From Marimicrobium sp913061115 (GTDB lineage: Bacteria; Pseudomonadota; Gammaproteobacteria; Pseudomonadales; Halieaceae), in NCBI RefSeq assembly GCF_047729875.1, contig NZ_CP159826.1, forward strand, positions 1,860,001 through 1,924,000: 64,000 nucleotides of DNA, written 5' to 3'. Within the stretch, counting starts at the first letter, position 1. Every line of letters begins with the position of its first letter. The translations under genes and the position numbers were made by a program. Below, one piece after another: positions 26,818 through 36,062 of the stretch. The notes beneath the pieces are model-generated. The model searched no databases. It saw nothing but the letters and a program-made list of their open reading frames with translations, and was not told the origin of the DNA.

Positions 26818-29019
26818 ATGATAAGAATTTTTTCCTCCGTCAATTTATCTGCCTTGGTAGTGGTCATGCTGACAGCGTGCACCCCACAGAGCCAAATCGA
26901 CTCATCCAGATCTGCGGGCATGGCAGCTTCTAGCGCAGCGGCAGTAGACGCTGAGCGTATTGTAAAGGCTGATAACGCACCCGGCGAGTGGATGACTCAT
27001 GGGCGCACCTACAGCGAACAACGCTACAGCCCGTTGACACAGATTAGCGTCGACAACGTCGCTGAACTTGGCTTAGCTTGGTCTTACGACCTCAACACCA
27101 AACGCGGTATCGAAGCGACCTCTCTTATGGTAAATGGGGTTATGTATACGACGTCTGCCTGGAGCATTGTGCATGCGATAGATGCTCGCAATGGTAAGAA
27201 ACTGTGGACGTTTGACCCGAAAGTGGCCAAGGAAAAATCTAAACATGCCTGCTGCGATGTGGTTAATCGAGGCGTTGCGGTCTGGCAGGGACAAGTCTTT
27301 TTCGGTGCATTGGACGGGCGTCTATTCGCCCTCGATGCTGCCACCGGAGACGTTAATTGGCAGGTGCCCACTTTCGACCCAGCGCTGCCTTATACCATCA
27401 CCGGCGCGCCCCGCGTGATTAAGGGCAAAGTTATGATCGGCAACGGAGGCGCCGAATTTGGTGTGCGAGGCTATATCAGCGCCTACAACGTCGCAGATGG
27501 ATCCATGGCATGGCGGTTCTACACGGTGCCCGGCGATCCGGCGCTCGGATTTGAAAACGATGCGATGGCACTGGCCGCCACAACATGGAATGGTGAATGG
27601 TGGAAGCTTGGGGGTGGGGGCGGCACCGTCTGGGACTCAATGGCTTACGACCCTGAACTGGACCTGCTGTATTTTGGGGTTGGCAATGGGACACCCTGGA
27701 ATCAGGAAATCCGCTCGCCGGGTGGCGGTGACAACCTCTTCCTGTCATCCATTGTCGCTGTTCGCCCAGACACGGGCGAATACGTGTGGCACTACCAGAC
27801 TACACCGGGAGAGAGCTGGGATTACACTGCGACACAGCACATTATCCTAGCAGATATTACGCTGCGCGGCAGTGTTCGAAAAATAGTGATGCAGGCACCT
27901 AAAAACGGTTTCTTTTATATACTGGACCGTGAAACCGGCGAACTACTGTCGGCCGAGAACTATATTAATATCACCTGGGCAACCCACGTCGACATGGAAA
28001 CAGGTCGACCCGTGGAAGTGCCTGAAGCACGCTATACCGATGTTCCGTTCATGCTCTATCCGTCTTACCTTGGCGGACACAACTGGCATCCGATGTCCTA
28101 CAGCCCGGCCACGGGCCTCGTCTATATCCCGGTGCTGGATATCCCTGCAGTGTATGGGCAGCCCGAAAACTTCCAATATAACCCGGGTGTTGCCAACACA
28201 GGAACAGACTCGGTGGTGGGCGGCCTACCCGATGATCAAGCCGAACGCGATGCCATCGGCGCATTGGTGCAAGGCCGCTTACTGGCTTGGGACCCCGTAC
28301 AACAAACAGAAGCATGGCGGGTAGAGCACAAGGGGTCATGGAATGGCGGTGTATTGTCCACAGCGGGCAACCTTGTCTTCCAAGGCACGGCTGACGGCAA
28401 CCTGGTTGCCTACCGTGCCGACACGGGCGAACAGTTATGGGATTTTTCCACCCAGACCGGCGTGGTGGCACCCCCTATCACCTACGAAATCGACGGGGAG
28501 CAATACATTTCAATTAATGTCGGTTGGGGTGGGGCATTTGCACTGGTATTTGGCGAATATGTACAGGCTGAAAGTTTACCCAATGTTAGTCGCGTGCTGA
28601 CGTTTAAACGGGGAGGCAAAGCCACCCTCCCCGCTGTACCCTGGACACCAACGGTAGTGTTTAATCCGCCAGAATTGAAGGCCAGCGATGCCACACTGCA
28701 ACTGGGGCATCAGACTTATCAGGATGTCTGCATGGGTTGTCACGGACTCAATGCCGTATCAGGCTTATTGATTCCTGACCTGAGAGGATCGGCTTACCTT
28801 TGGGATGAAACAGGCTGGGAGGACGTTGTGCGAGGCGGAAAACTGAAAGACCTGGGCATGGCGTCATTTGCCAATAACATCAGCGCGAAACAAAGCGAGG
28901 CTGTTCGGGCCTATGTGATTCAGCAAGCTCAGCGAGCACAGGCGCTGCAAAAAGCCGCCGCCAGCGCGACTGTGACCCAACCTATGACCATAAGCGCTCC
29001 CACGCAGGCCACGAAATGA
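26818..29019 (+). CDS. PQQ- and heme-dependent alcohol dehydrogenase, lipoprotein form
   Basis: 733 residues. A lipoprotein signal peptide ends at VMLTAC (Cys21). The eight-bladed propeller contains the adjacent Cys145-Cys146 pair that contacts PQQ, tryptophan-docking repeats such as LFALDAATGDVNW and LVAYRADTGEQLWDF, and the usual catalytic GESWDYTATQ region. A C-terminal cytochrome c domain carries CMGCH (Cys638, Cys641, His642). This is a type II quinohemoprotein alcohol dehydrogenase oxidising alcohols in the periplasm and passing electrons to a cytochrome or azurin. Lipid anchoring is less usual; most are soluble. Its stop overlaps the next gene's ATG (ATGA). Confidence 0.93.
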   Translation: MIRIFSSVNLSALVVVMLTACTPQSQIDSSRSAGMAASSAAAVDAERIVKADNAPGEWMTHGRTYSEQRYSPLTQISVDNVAELGLAWSYDLNTKRGIEATSLMVNGVMYTTSAWSIVHAIDARNGKKLWTFDPKVAKEKSKHACCDVVNRGVAVWQGQVFFGALDGRLFALDAATGDVNWQVPTFDPALPYTITGAPRVIKGKVMIGNGGAEFGVRGYISAYNVADGSMAWRFYTVPGDPALGFENDAMALAATTWNGEWWKLGGGGGTVWDSMAYDPELDLLYFGVGNGTPWNQEIRSPGGGDNLFLSSIVAVRPDTGEYVWHYQTTPGESWDYTATQHIILADITLRGSVRKIVMQAPKNGFFYILDRETGELLSAENYINITWATHVDMETGRPVEVPEARYTDVPFMLYPSYLGGHNWHPMSYSPATGLVYIPVLDIPAVYGQPENFQYNPGVANTGTDSVVGGLPDDQAERDAIGALVQGRLLAWDPVQQTEAWRVEHKGSWNGGVLSTAGNLVFQGTADGNLVAYRADTGEQLWDFSTQTGVVAPPITYEIDGEQYISINVGWGGAFALVFGEYVQAESLPNVSRVLTFKRGGKATLPAVPWTPTVVFNPPELKASDATLQLGHQTYQDVCMGCHGLNAVSGLLIPDLRGSAYLWDETGWEDVVRGGKLKDLGMASFANNISAKQSEAVRAYVIQQAQRAQALQKAAASATVTQPMTISAPTQATK

Positions 29020-30239
29020 AAACAGCGCTCCCCGGTCCTGTCTATGCAACCGTTTCTGGGTTTTGTTTATTTGCCATATCAATCTGCCTTGCGCGGTTTG
29101 CCTACGGGCCTCTAGTCCCTTCGTTGATCGATATGCACTGGGTCACCAAGGCTGAGGCTGGGTATCTGGGGGCGTTTAATGGCCTTGGCTATATTGTCGG
29201 TTGCGTGGCAGCACTGTGGCTACCTCGTGTCACGGGTATCCGGTTGCTGATGCGTACCTCGCTGCTGCTCGCGGTGATTGGCTTAGGCATGTGTTTCTGG
29301 AACTTTGGCTTTGCGTGGCTAGCTGCGGGACGATCGTTAGCCGGCTTTGCAGCCGCCAGCTTGATGGTTCACACGACAGCGTTAGTGGTGAGAAGTGTCA
29401 GTGCTAAGGCAAAAAGCATGTGTCTTGGGTTTGCCGTTAGCGGGGGTGGAATAGCAATCGTCATTATCAGCTTAGTGTTACCCTTTTTTATCGTCAAGGG
29501 CCCGAGCGGCGGCTGGTTCGTGGAGGCCGCAATTACGTTTTTGGTCGCTGCAGTTGCTTGGCGTTTTGTTTCGATGGCGCCGCATGAGCGCGAGCCTAGC
29601 GCGGATTCAATCCAACCGCTTGCACCCAGGCGGAGGCGTCTGGTGCTATTGATAACAGCGGCCTATACGTTAATGAGCATTGCAGTGGTCCCTCACACGT
29701 TATTTTTGGCGGACTATATGCACCGCGATTTAGGACTTAGTATTCGCGATAGCAGCTCGCTCTTTTCAATCCTTGGTGCGGGATGTGCCGTCGGAGCGAT
29801 TTATGTCGGCCCATTAACCCGGTTAGTCAGCACCCGCTGGGGCTTGTCGATTAACTACATGATGGCGACGGCGGCCATCGCTATGGTCTTGTTGTTCGAC
29901 TCCGTTATCGTTGTCGCCAGCTCGGCATTTTTGATCGGGGTCTCCCTTTTTGGAGTTGTCGCGCTTTCATCTATCCGCACGCTTGAAATAGTGGGACTGT
30001 CTCGGCACGCTCACTTTTGGGGTGGTATGGCGCTGGGTTTCGGTGCGGGCATGGCGGCCGGGAGCTATGCAATGTCCGCATTATTGTCGCGTGGATTTCA
30101 CTACATTGATCTGTTTCAGATAGCACAAGTCACTGTGATCTGCGCTCTGATAATCCTTCTTTTCGCGCGATGGCGCTACCAGGACCTCGAGAACTTGACT
30201 GAAAAAGACAACACCCAAGCCAATCATTTAGCGGTTTAA
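29016..30239 (+). CDS. MFS transporter, YbfB/YjiJ-like
   Basis: 407 residues, 12 hydrophobic segments. N-terminal ICLARFAYGPLVPSLID and AGYLGAFNGLGYIVGC match the YbfB/YjiJ family of sugar- or organic-acid-like carriers of unknown substrate. It overlaps the PQQ alcohol dehydrogenase stop by four bases, so the two are translated from one message; it might move the alcohol substrate or the acid product. Confidence 0.8.
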   Translation: MKTALPGPVYATVSGFCLFAISICLARFAYGPLVPSLIDMHWVTKAEAGYLGAFNGLGYIVGCVAALWLPRVTGIRLLMRTSLLLAVIGLGMCFWNFGFAWLAAGRSLAGFAAASLMVHTTALVVRSVSAKAKSMCLGFAVSGGGIAIVIISLVLPFFIVKGPSGGWFVEAAITFLVAAVAWRFVSMAPHEREPSADSIQPLAPRRRRLVLLITAAYTLMSIAVVPHTLFLADYMHRDLGLSIRDSSSLFSILGAGCAVGAIYVGPLTRLVSTRWGLSINYMMATAAIAMVLLFDSVIVVASSAFLIGVSLFGVVALSSIRTLEIVGLSRHAHFWGGMALGFGAGMAAGSYAMSALLSRGFHYIDLFQIAQVTVICALIILLFARWRYQDLENLTEKDNTQANHLAV

Positions 30240-30383
30240 TTTGACTGCTCACAGAATCCGCTACGCGACTGAAAAACTGAATTTTTCGTCACGCACTCCA
30301 CTTGCGGCCAACCTATTTATTAGATTATTTGAGTCAGGTGAATCGTCCATGACTTTACCAGAACACCTTTAGAGGGCCCATTT

Positions 30384-31676
30384 GTGCCTAACAGTAGTAA
30401 CCCGATTAGCAGGTTTCTTAAACGAGTCTCAAGAATTGAAGCTCATGAGGTCAACGCGACCCTCAGCTCCTTTCTTTTTGTGGTTATATTGATGTCGGCG
30501 TATTACATCCTACGTCCCGTGCGGGATGCGATGGCCAGTGACTGGTCAGATGCAGAAGTCAGTTGGTTATGGACAATAAATTTCTTTATCAGCACTGCTG
30601 TTGTTGCGCTTTATGGTGTTGCCGTATCACGGTTTCGCTTTCAGCTCTTGGTGCCCACGGTGTACGGTTTTTTTGCCCTGACGTTTGTCGTTTTCTATGT
30701 GGCCGCGTCAGGCTCTGTCGATCGGATATTAATCGATAAAGCGTTCTATGTCTGGGTCAGCGTGTTTAGTCTGTTACATATTTCAGTGTTCTGGAGCTTT
30801 ATGTCGGACCTGTTCAACAAAGAACAAGCTGGCAGACTTTTTGGCATCATTGCGGCAGGCGCGAGTGTCGGCGGCCTGATTGGTCCCGCTATACCTTCAT
30901 TCTTCTCAGAATCTTTAGGCACGGACAACTTGATGTTGATTGCGAGCGGTATGCTGTTGCTGCCAATTCCGATCATCTTCTATTTACAATCGCTGAAGTC
31001 TTCAGCGTTACATAATGAGGACTTCATCTCACAAAATGCACCAGCGAAGATTGGGGGCAACCCGTTTGCGGGCTTTAAATTATTTTTTTCAAACCCCTAT
31101 TTGCTGGCGATCGCTTTATTCATTTTCCTCTATACGGGTATCAGCTCGTTCGTTTACTTTGAGCTAAAGAATCTGCTGGCCGATTTCAGCCGTCCAGAGC
31201 GAACAGCTGTGTGGGCGCAGATGGACCTAGCGGTCAACACTCTGTCCATCGCCACGGGGTTATTTGCCACCGGCCGTATTATGAGCAAATTTGGTATGCC
31301 AGTGACGATAGCACTCGTTCCAGTGCTTATTTGTATTGGCTTGATTGTGATAGCGATCTCACCCGTCATGGCGGTGGTGGTCGGCTTACAGATATTACGG
31401 CGTGCTGGAAACTACGCGGTCACCAGACCTGCTCGCGAAATGCTCTTCACTCGGGTTGACCGGGAAACACGCTTTAAGGCCAAGCCGGTCATTGACATTG
31501 TCGCTTATCGGGGGGGAGACACCATTATGGCCTGGTTATTCACCGGGCTCACACAGGGTCTTGGGCTGGGGTTGGCGTCAGTCGCGCTCGTCGGGGCCGG
31601 CATAGCTGCCCTGTGGACGCTAGTAGCACTATACCTCGGTCGTTGGTTCGAGCGGGATGACAAGTTCCCCACTTAA
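30384..31676 (+). CDS. ATP/ADP translocase-like (NTT/TlcC-like) membrane carrier
   Basis: 430 residues, 11-12 hydrophobic segments. It starts at GTG with AGAGGG upstream. Sequence pattern: YYILRPVRDAMASDWS, FWSFMSDLFNKEQAGRLFGI and GASVGGLIGPAIPSF resemble the ATP:ADP antiporter-type proteins that obligate intracellular bacteria use for energy parasitism, and a large group of free-living relatives with unassigned substrate. Intracellular NTTs are about 500 residues; this is shorter. I would not claim nucleotide transport. Confidence 0.72.
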   Translation: MPNSSNPISRFLKRVSRIEAHEVNATLSSFLFVVILMSAYYILRPVRDAMASDWSDAEVSWLWTINFFISTAVVALYGVAVSRFRFQLLVPTVYGFFALTFVVFYVAASGSVDRILIDKAFYVWVSVFSLLHISVFWSFMSDLFNKEQAGRLFGIIAAGASVGGLIGPAIPSFFSESLGTDNLMLIASGMLLLPIPIIFYLQSLKSSALHNEDFISQNAPAKIGGNPFAGFKLFFSNPYLLAIALFIFLYTGISSFVYFELKNLLADFSRPERTAVWAQMDLAVNTLSIATGLFATGRIMSKFGMPVTIALVPVLICIGLIVIAISPVMAVVVGLQILRRAGNYAVTRPAREMLFTRVDRETRFKAKPVIDIVAYRGGDTIMAWLFTGLTQGLGLGLASVALVGAGIAALWTLVALYLGRWFERDDKFPT

Positions 31677-31730
31677 TCAACGTTTCAAACACGATCCATC
31701 ATCACGCACATTTATCTTCGGAGCAGCAGT

Positions 31731-32837
31731 ATGAAAATATTTTCTATCGTTTCAATCTTAGCCCTTGTTCTAGGCACAGCGCCTGTTGCTCTGGGGGAAG
31801 ACAGTAACAGCGCCACATCTCCTGAGGACAGTTCCTCGCTGAAGTATGTCGAATTTAGCCAAATGGGGAATCCCGCAGAAGTGCTGGAAGTCAAAGAAGA
31901 TAATGCGCGTGCATTACAAAGCGGTGAAGTTAGGGTAAAGGTACTGGCGACACCCATTCACCCCTCAAATTTGCTGCAGATTGCTGGCATGTATGGCATT
32001 GCCCCAGTATTACCTTCCACTCCGGGTAGCGAAGGCGTTGGACAAGTCATAGAGACGTCTGCAGAGGTGACGCACCTGGCTGTCGGTCAGCGGGTACTTT
32101 TAGTCGGCGGCGGGACTTGGCGCGATCAAATTGTCGCCCCCGCTGCGAGCTTTATCCCCTTGCCGGATCTCGGCACGCCGAGCTCTGAGATGATTGAGCA
32201 ACTCTCTATGACCGCAGTTAATCCGCTTTCTGCACTCCTGATGCTGACGTCTTTTGTCGATCTCAAAGAAGGTGACTGGCTTGTGCACAGCGCCGCGAAC
32301 TCCGCTGTCGGGGGATACATTATCCAGCTCGCCAAGCAACGCGGCGTAAAGACGGTGAATGTTGTGCGTCGTGAAGGCTTAGCAGAAGACTTGATGTCAA
32401 AAGGTGGCGATGTCGTGTTGATCGACGGTCCCGACCTTGTCGCACAAATCGCCAGTGCTACCGATAACACACCGATTGCACTCGGGATAGATGCTGTGGG
32501 CGGCAAAACGTTTACTCGCCTGGCGCAAAGCCTCGGCGATGGAGGTACGCTGGTGTCCTATGGCGTGATGTCTGGAAAGCCGGTGACCTTGAATCCAGCA
32601 ATGCTGATTTTTAATGACATTCGGATACGTGGTTTTTGGCTATCTAAGTGGTTCGAGACAGCAGCAATGACAGAAAAGCAGGCGGCCTTCGGACAGATAA
32701 TCCCTCTGGTCATTAGCGGCGCACTCAAGGCGAATGTGGACTCACGTTTTACCGTTAGTGAGATTAAACAGGCGGTCGAACGCGCCGCGCAATCGGGCAG
32801 AAATGGCAAGGTTCTTATTGTGCCTGACGGGCAATAG
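31731..32837 (+). CDS. Exported zinc-independent MDR-family reductase (enoyl reductase/quinone oxidoreductase-like)
   Basis: 368 residues. An N-terminal signal peptide of about 22 residues (hydrophobic ILALVLGTAPVALG) precedes a complete medium-chain dehydrogenase: GroES-like domain (residues 35-150; HPSNLLQIAGMYGIAP, then GSEGVGQVIE) and a Rossmann domain (GDWLVHSAANSAVGGYIIQL). No zinc ligands, as in MECR/ETR1-type 2-enoyl-thioester reductases. These need NADPH and are normally cytoplasmic, so a signal peptide is surprising. It lies 54 bases after the carrier gene at 30384 and may be in the same unit as the PQQ dehydrogenase. Confidence 0.82.
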   Translation: MKIFSIVSILALVLGTAPVALGEDSNSATSPEDSSSLKYVEFSQMGNPAEVLEVKEDNARALQSGEVRVKVLATPIHPSNLLQIAGMYGIAPVLPSTPGSEGVGQVIETSAEVTHLAVGQRVLLVGGGTWRDQIVAPAASFIPLPDLGTPSSEMIEQLSMTAVNPLSALLMLTSFVDLKEGDWLVHSAANSAVGGYIIQLAKQRGVKTVNVVRREGLAEDLMSKGGDVVLIDGPDLVAQIASATDNTPIALGIDAVGGKTFTRLAQSLGDGGTLVSYGVMSGKPVTLNPAMLIFNDIRIRGFWLSKWFETAAMTEKQAAFGQIIPLVISGALKANVDSRFTVSEIKQAVERAAQSGRNGKVLIVPDGQ

Positions 32838-32996
32838 AGGCGCATCCAAGCTTCCCTATTGCGCTGGCCTCCTCGCGACTGCAACACTGATAGAAGCGGG
32901 TGAAAGATCCTTATGATCAGGTTTTTTTCAGGGCCAGCGGCGCGGCCGGGGTGCTTGCTCTGATGCAAATATACCGTAAGGCGTTACCCCGGCGCC

Positions 32997-35900
32997 CTAC
33001 CCCTCCTGAACAGCTACCACCGATTGGTGTACCAACCACCGATCCATTAATGAATATGCCACGGGTACCACCAGGAGTGTCAACAGTGTGGAGCTTACCA
33101 CCCCACCGATCACCGCTACCGCCAGCGGGCCGTACTGTCCCGCGCCCTCACCCACCCCAATGGCAGCCGGCAGCATCGCCAGCACAATGGTTAAAGACGT
33201 CATTAACACCGGGCGCATGCGGCGCGGACACGCTTCCTGAATAGCCGTTGCAGTATCCATGCCCTGCCTGCGATAACGGTTGATCAAATCTACTAGCAGA
33301 ATGGAATTTTTTGACACCAAGCCGATCAGCAGTACCAACCCAATCATCGAATAAATATTGAGGGTATGCCCTGCCACCCACAATCCCACTACGCCGCCAA
33401 CAATGGCCAACGGTTGGGCAAGCATCACCAACACCGGCTGCAGGAAAGAATTGAACTGACTGGCCAGTACCATGTAGATCAGGATGAGGCCGGTCGCGAA
33501 CACAAATAAAATGGCATTAACTGACTTGCCGAGTTCTTCGGCCTGTCCTGCCAAGGCCACTTGATACCCCGGCGGCAGCAGTTCCTCACCCAGAGCCTTG
33601 AACTCATTCACGGCTTGTCCCAAGTCCATCTCCGGGGTCGAGTTAAATTCAGCAGCAAAGGCCAGGTCAAAGCGATTAACAGTAGCCGGACCCAGTGATT
33701 CTTTAATCTCGACGACGGAACCCAGGGGCAGCAATTGATTAGCCGGCCCCTGCAGATAGACGTTCTCCAGATCGCGGGTCTGCTGCATGCTGTCACGCCG
33801 CGCGGCGAGACGTACATCGTAACGCTCACCATCGCCAGGCAGTGCATTGTACTTGGCAATATCAGCACCGCCTGCGAGTACCCGCACCGTGTCGCCGATC
33901 TGCTGGGCACTGATGCCGAGCGCTTGGGCCCGGTTACGGTCAACGTCAAAATATAACTGCGGTCGATCCATATTTAGCTCCATGCGCACATCGCCCATAC
34001 CCGGTATTCGTTTCATGCGCTGCTCCATTTCGCCGGCAAGCTCCGCTACGCGGTATAAATCTGGCCCGGTAATAAACGCGACAAAAGGCTCGCCGCCAGA
34101 ACCGAACATAGAGTAGGCGCTGACAAAGCTCTCTACACCTGGCACCCGCCGCACCGCCGTTCGGACCTCGTTCATAATTGTCTGCTGTGACCGATTACGG
34201 TTGGCCTGCCCCGTCAGTGAGACATTAAGCGTCGCCTCATTCACCTCACTGCCATGACCGCTACCGACGGTACTCAGTACCCGCTGTACCTCAGGCACAT
34301 CGGCCAGTATCAATTCAGCCTGATCAATTTTTGTTTCCATGTAGTCAATTGAGGAGCCCAGCGGCGTCTTCAACTTGACGAGGAAACGCGATTCATCATC
34401 GCCGGGGAAAAATTCACTGCCAAGCTGTTCCATAAACCACCCGGTGGACAAAACCAGCATCGCAGTAAGCCCCAGCACTATCACGCGATGGTTCAAGCTA
34501 AAGCTCAGTAGCCGTCGGTACAGCGCTTCTAGCCCCTGATGGAACCTGGTAATACGCTTTCCCAACCAGCCCGGTTCGCGCGTCTCGCGCTTCAAAAATC
34601 GTGCACACAATGCCGGGGTCAAACTCAGTGATACAAACAGCGACGCCACCACACCGACCGACACCACCACTGCAAAGGAGCGCATGAACACACCAATCAT
34701 GCCTTCCATAAAAACTACCGTGGCAAAAATGCACACCAAGGTTAGGGTGGCTGCCAGTACGGCAAAGACCACTTCATTGGTGCCGTCGATCGCTGCCTGT
34801 TCATGGTCCGTTTCACCAGCCTCGATATGGCGGTGAATATTTTCTAGCACCACAATGGCGTCATCGACTACCACCCCGATCAACAACAGCAAACCGCTCA
34901 GGGTCATAATGTTGAAGGTATAGCCCCCGAAAAACATCACCACCACTGCACCAGCGAGTGACACCGGTATCGCCGTGGCAATAATCGCGGTGGCCGGCAC
35001 GTTCAGCAAAAACAACCAGACCACCAGCGCTGCCAGCAGCGTGCCTTCCACAATGTGGTTCTTAAGCGCACTGGCCGTTCCGGAAATAATACTCGAGGCA
35101 TCGCTGGCCACCATCAGTTCCACGCCATCGGGTAGGGACGGAATAATCACATTGTCCAGACGTCCATTAATTTCATCGACAATCGCCACGGTATTGGCAT
35201 TCCTAACCTTGCGTACGGCGATCGCCAGCGCGTCCTCGCCGTTGAATCGGGACACACTGCGCTTGTCATCTAAGCCATCACTGATCGTCGCAATGTCTGA
35301 CAACTTCACCGGCACCTGTTCTCGCCACATCACTACCAGATTAGCCAGCTCCGCTGTGCTGTGAAACTCTAGATCCAAATGCAGCAGTTTTTCCAGCATA
35401 CCGCCGACAAGATAACCGCCGGGTAATTGCACATGCTCACGGCTAAAAGCCTCCATCACATCCTGGGCGGTGATACCAAGGGCTGCCATCGCAGACAGAT
35501 CCAGATCGACACGGATCTTTCGTTCACGGCCACCGCCAACGCTCACCCCACCGACGCCATTCACATTTTCCAACTGGCGTTTGATCCGCGTCAGCGCGAT
35601 CTGGTTCAACTCGCTGAGCGGCCGGTCACCCTTTAGAACCAGCCATACAATAGGTTCGGCATTCATATCCATTTTTGCAACAATGGGCGTATCTGCCTCG
35701 CGTGGCAGATCATTCATAACCTGATTCACCTTCGCCTGAACCTCTGTAAAGGCCACGTCCGGGTCCTTGGTGGACATAAATTCAACCATTACCTCTGATA
35801 CACCCGGAGTAGACACCGACTGAATGTGCTCAATACCTGCAACTGCATTGACCGCCGATTCCAGCACCGAGCTGACGCTGGCATCCATCACTTCCGGACT

Positions 35901-36062
35901 CGCGCCCGGGTTCACAGTGGTGACGGTAATTAACGGCGGATTAACATTGGGCAGCCTATCCAAGCCGATACCGCGCAGACCGATAAAGCCAAACAACAGC
36001 AATGCGGCGCTGAGCATATAGGCGAGTACCCGCCGGCGAACGAATAATTCGATGATGTTCAC
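32997..36062 (-). CDS. RND efflux pump inner-membrane transporter
   Basis: 1021 residues, 12 membrane segments, two large periplasmic loops. The proton-relay segment GVVVDDAIVVLENIHRHIEA (about residues 402-421) identifies the hydrophobe/amphiphile exporter family. It ends with a short basic and acidic tail. The ATG overlaps the adaptor stop by four bases. No outer-membrane channel gene is in the window, so the pump would use one encoded elsewhere. Confidence 0.94.
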   Translation of the reverse strand: MNIIELFVRRRVLAYMLSAALLLFGFIGLRGIGLDRLPNVNPPLITVTTVNPGASPEVMDASVSSVLESAVNAVAGIEHIQSVSTPGVSEVMVEFMSTKDPDVAFTEVQAKVNQVMNDLPREADTPIVAKMDMNAEPIVWLVLKGDRPLSELNQIALTRIKRQLENVNGVGGVSVGGGRERKIRVDLDLSAMAALGITAQDVMEAFSREHVQLPGGYLVGGMLEKLLHLDLEFHSTAELANLVVMWREQVPVKLSDIATISDGLDDKRSVSRFNGEDALAIAVRKVRNANTVAIVDEINGRLDNVIIPSLPDGVELMVASDASSIISGTASALKNHIVEGTLLAALVVWLFLLNVPATAIIATAIPVSLAGAVVVMFFGGYTFNIMTLSGLLLLIGVVVDDAIVVLENIHRHIEAGETDHEQAAIDGTNEVVFAVLAATLTLVCIFATVVFMEGMIGVFMRSFAVVVSVGVVASLFVSLSLTPALCARFLKRETREPGWLGKRITRFHQGLEALYRRLLSFSLNHRVIVLGLTAMLVLSTGWFMEQLGSEFFPGDDESRFLVKLKTPLGSSIDYMETKIDQAELILADVPEVQRVLSTVGSGHGSEVNEATLNVSLTGQANRNRSQQTIMNEVRTAVRRVPGVESFVSAYSMFGSGGEPFVAFITGPDLYRVAELAGEMEQRMKRIPGMGDVRMELNMDRPQLYFDVDRNRAQALGISAQQIGDTVRVLAGGADIAKYNALPGDGERYDVRLAARRDSMQQTRDLENVYLQGPANQLLPLGSVVEIKESLGPATVNRFDLAFAAEFNSTPEMDLGQAVNEFKALGEELLPPGYQVALAGQAEELGKSVNAILFVFATGLILIYMVLASQFNSFLQPVLVMLAQPLAIVGGVVGLWVAGHTLNIYSMIGLVLLIGLVSKNSILLVDLINRYRRQGMDTATAIQEACPRRMRPVLMTSLTIVLAMLPAAIGVGEGAGQYGPLAVAVIGGVVSSTLLTLLVVPVAYSLMDRWLVHQSVVAVQEG

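Noticed and set aside
30384..31676. A true nucleotide parasite transporter
   Set aside because: The protein is shorter than NTTs and the genome context is that of a free-living organism.
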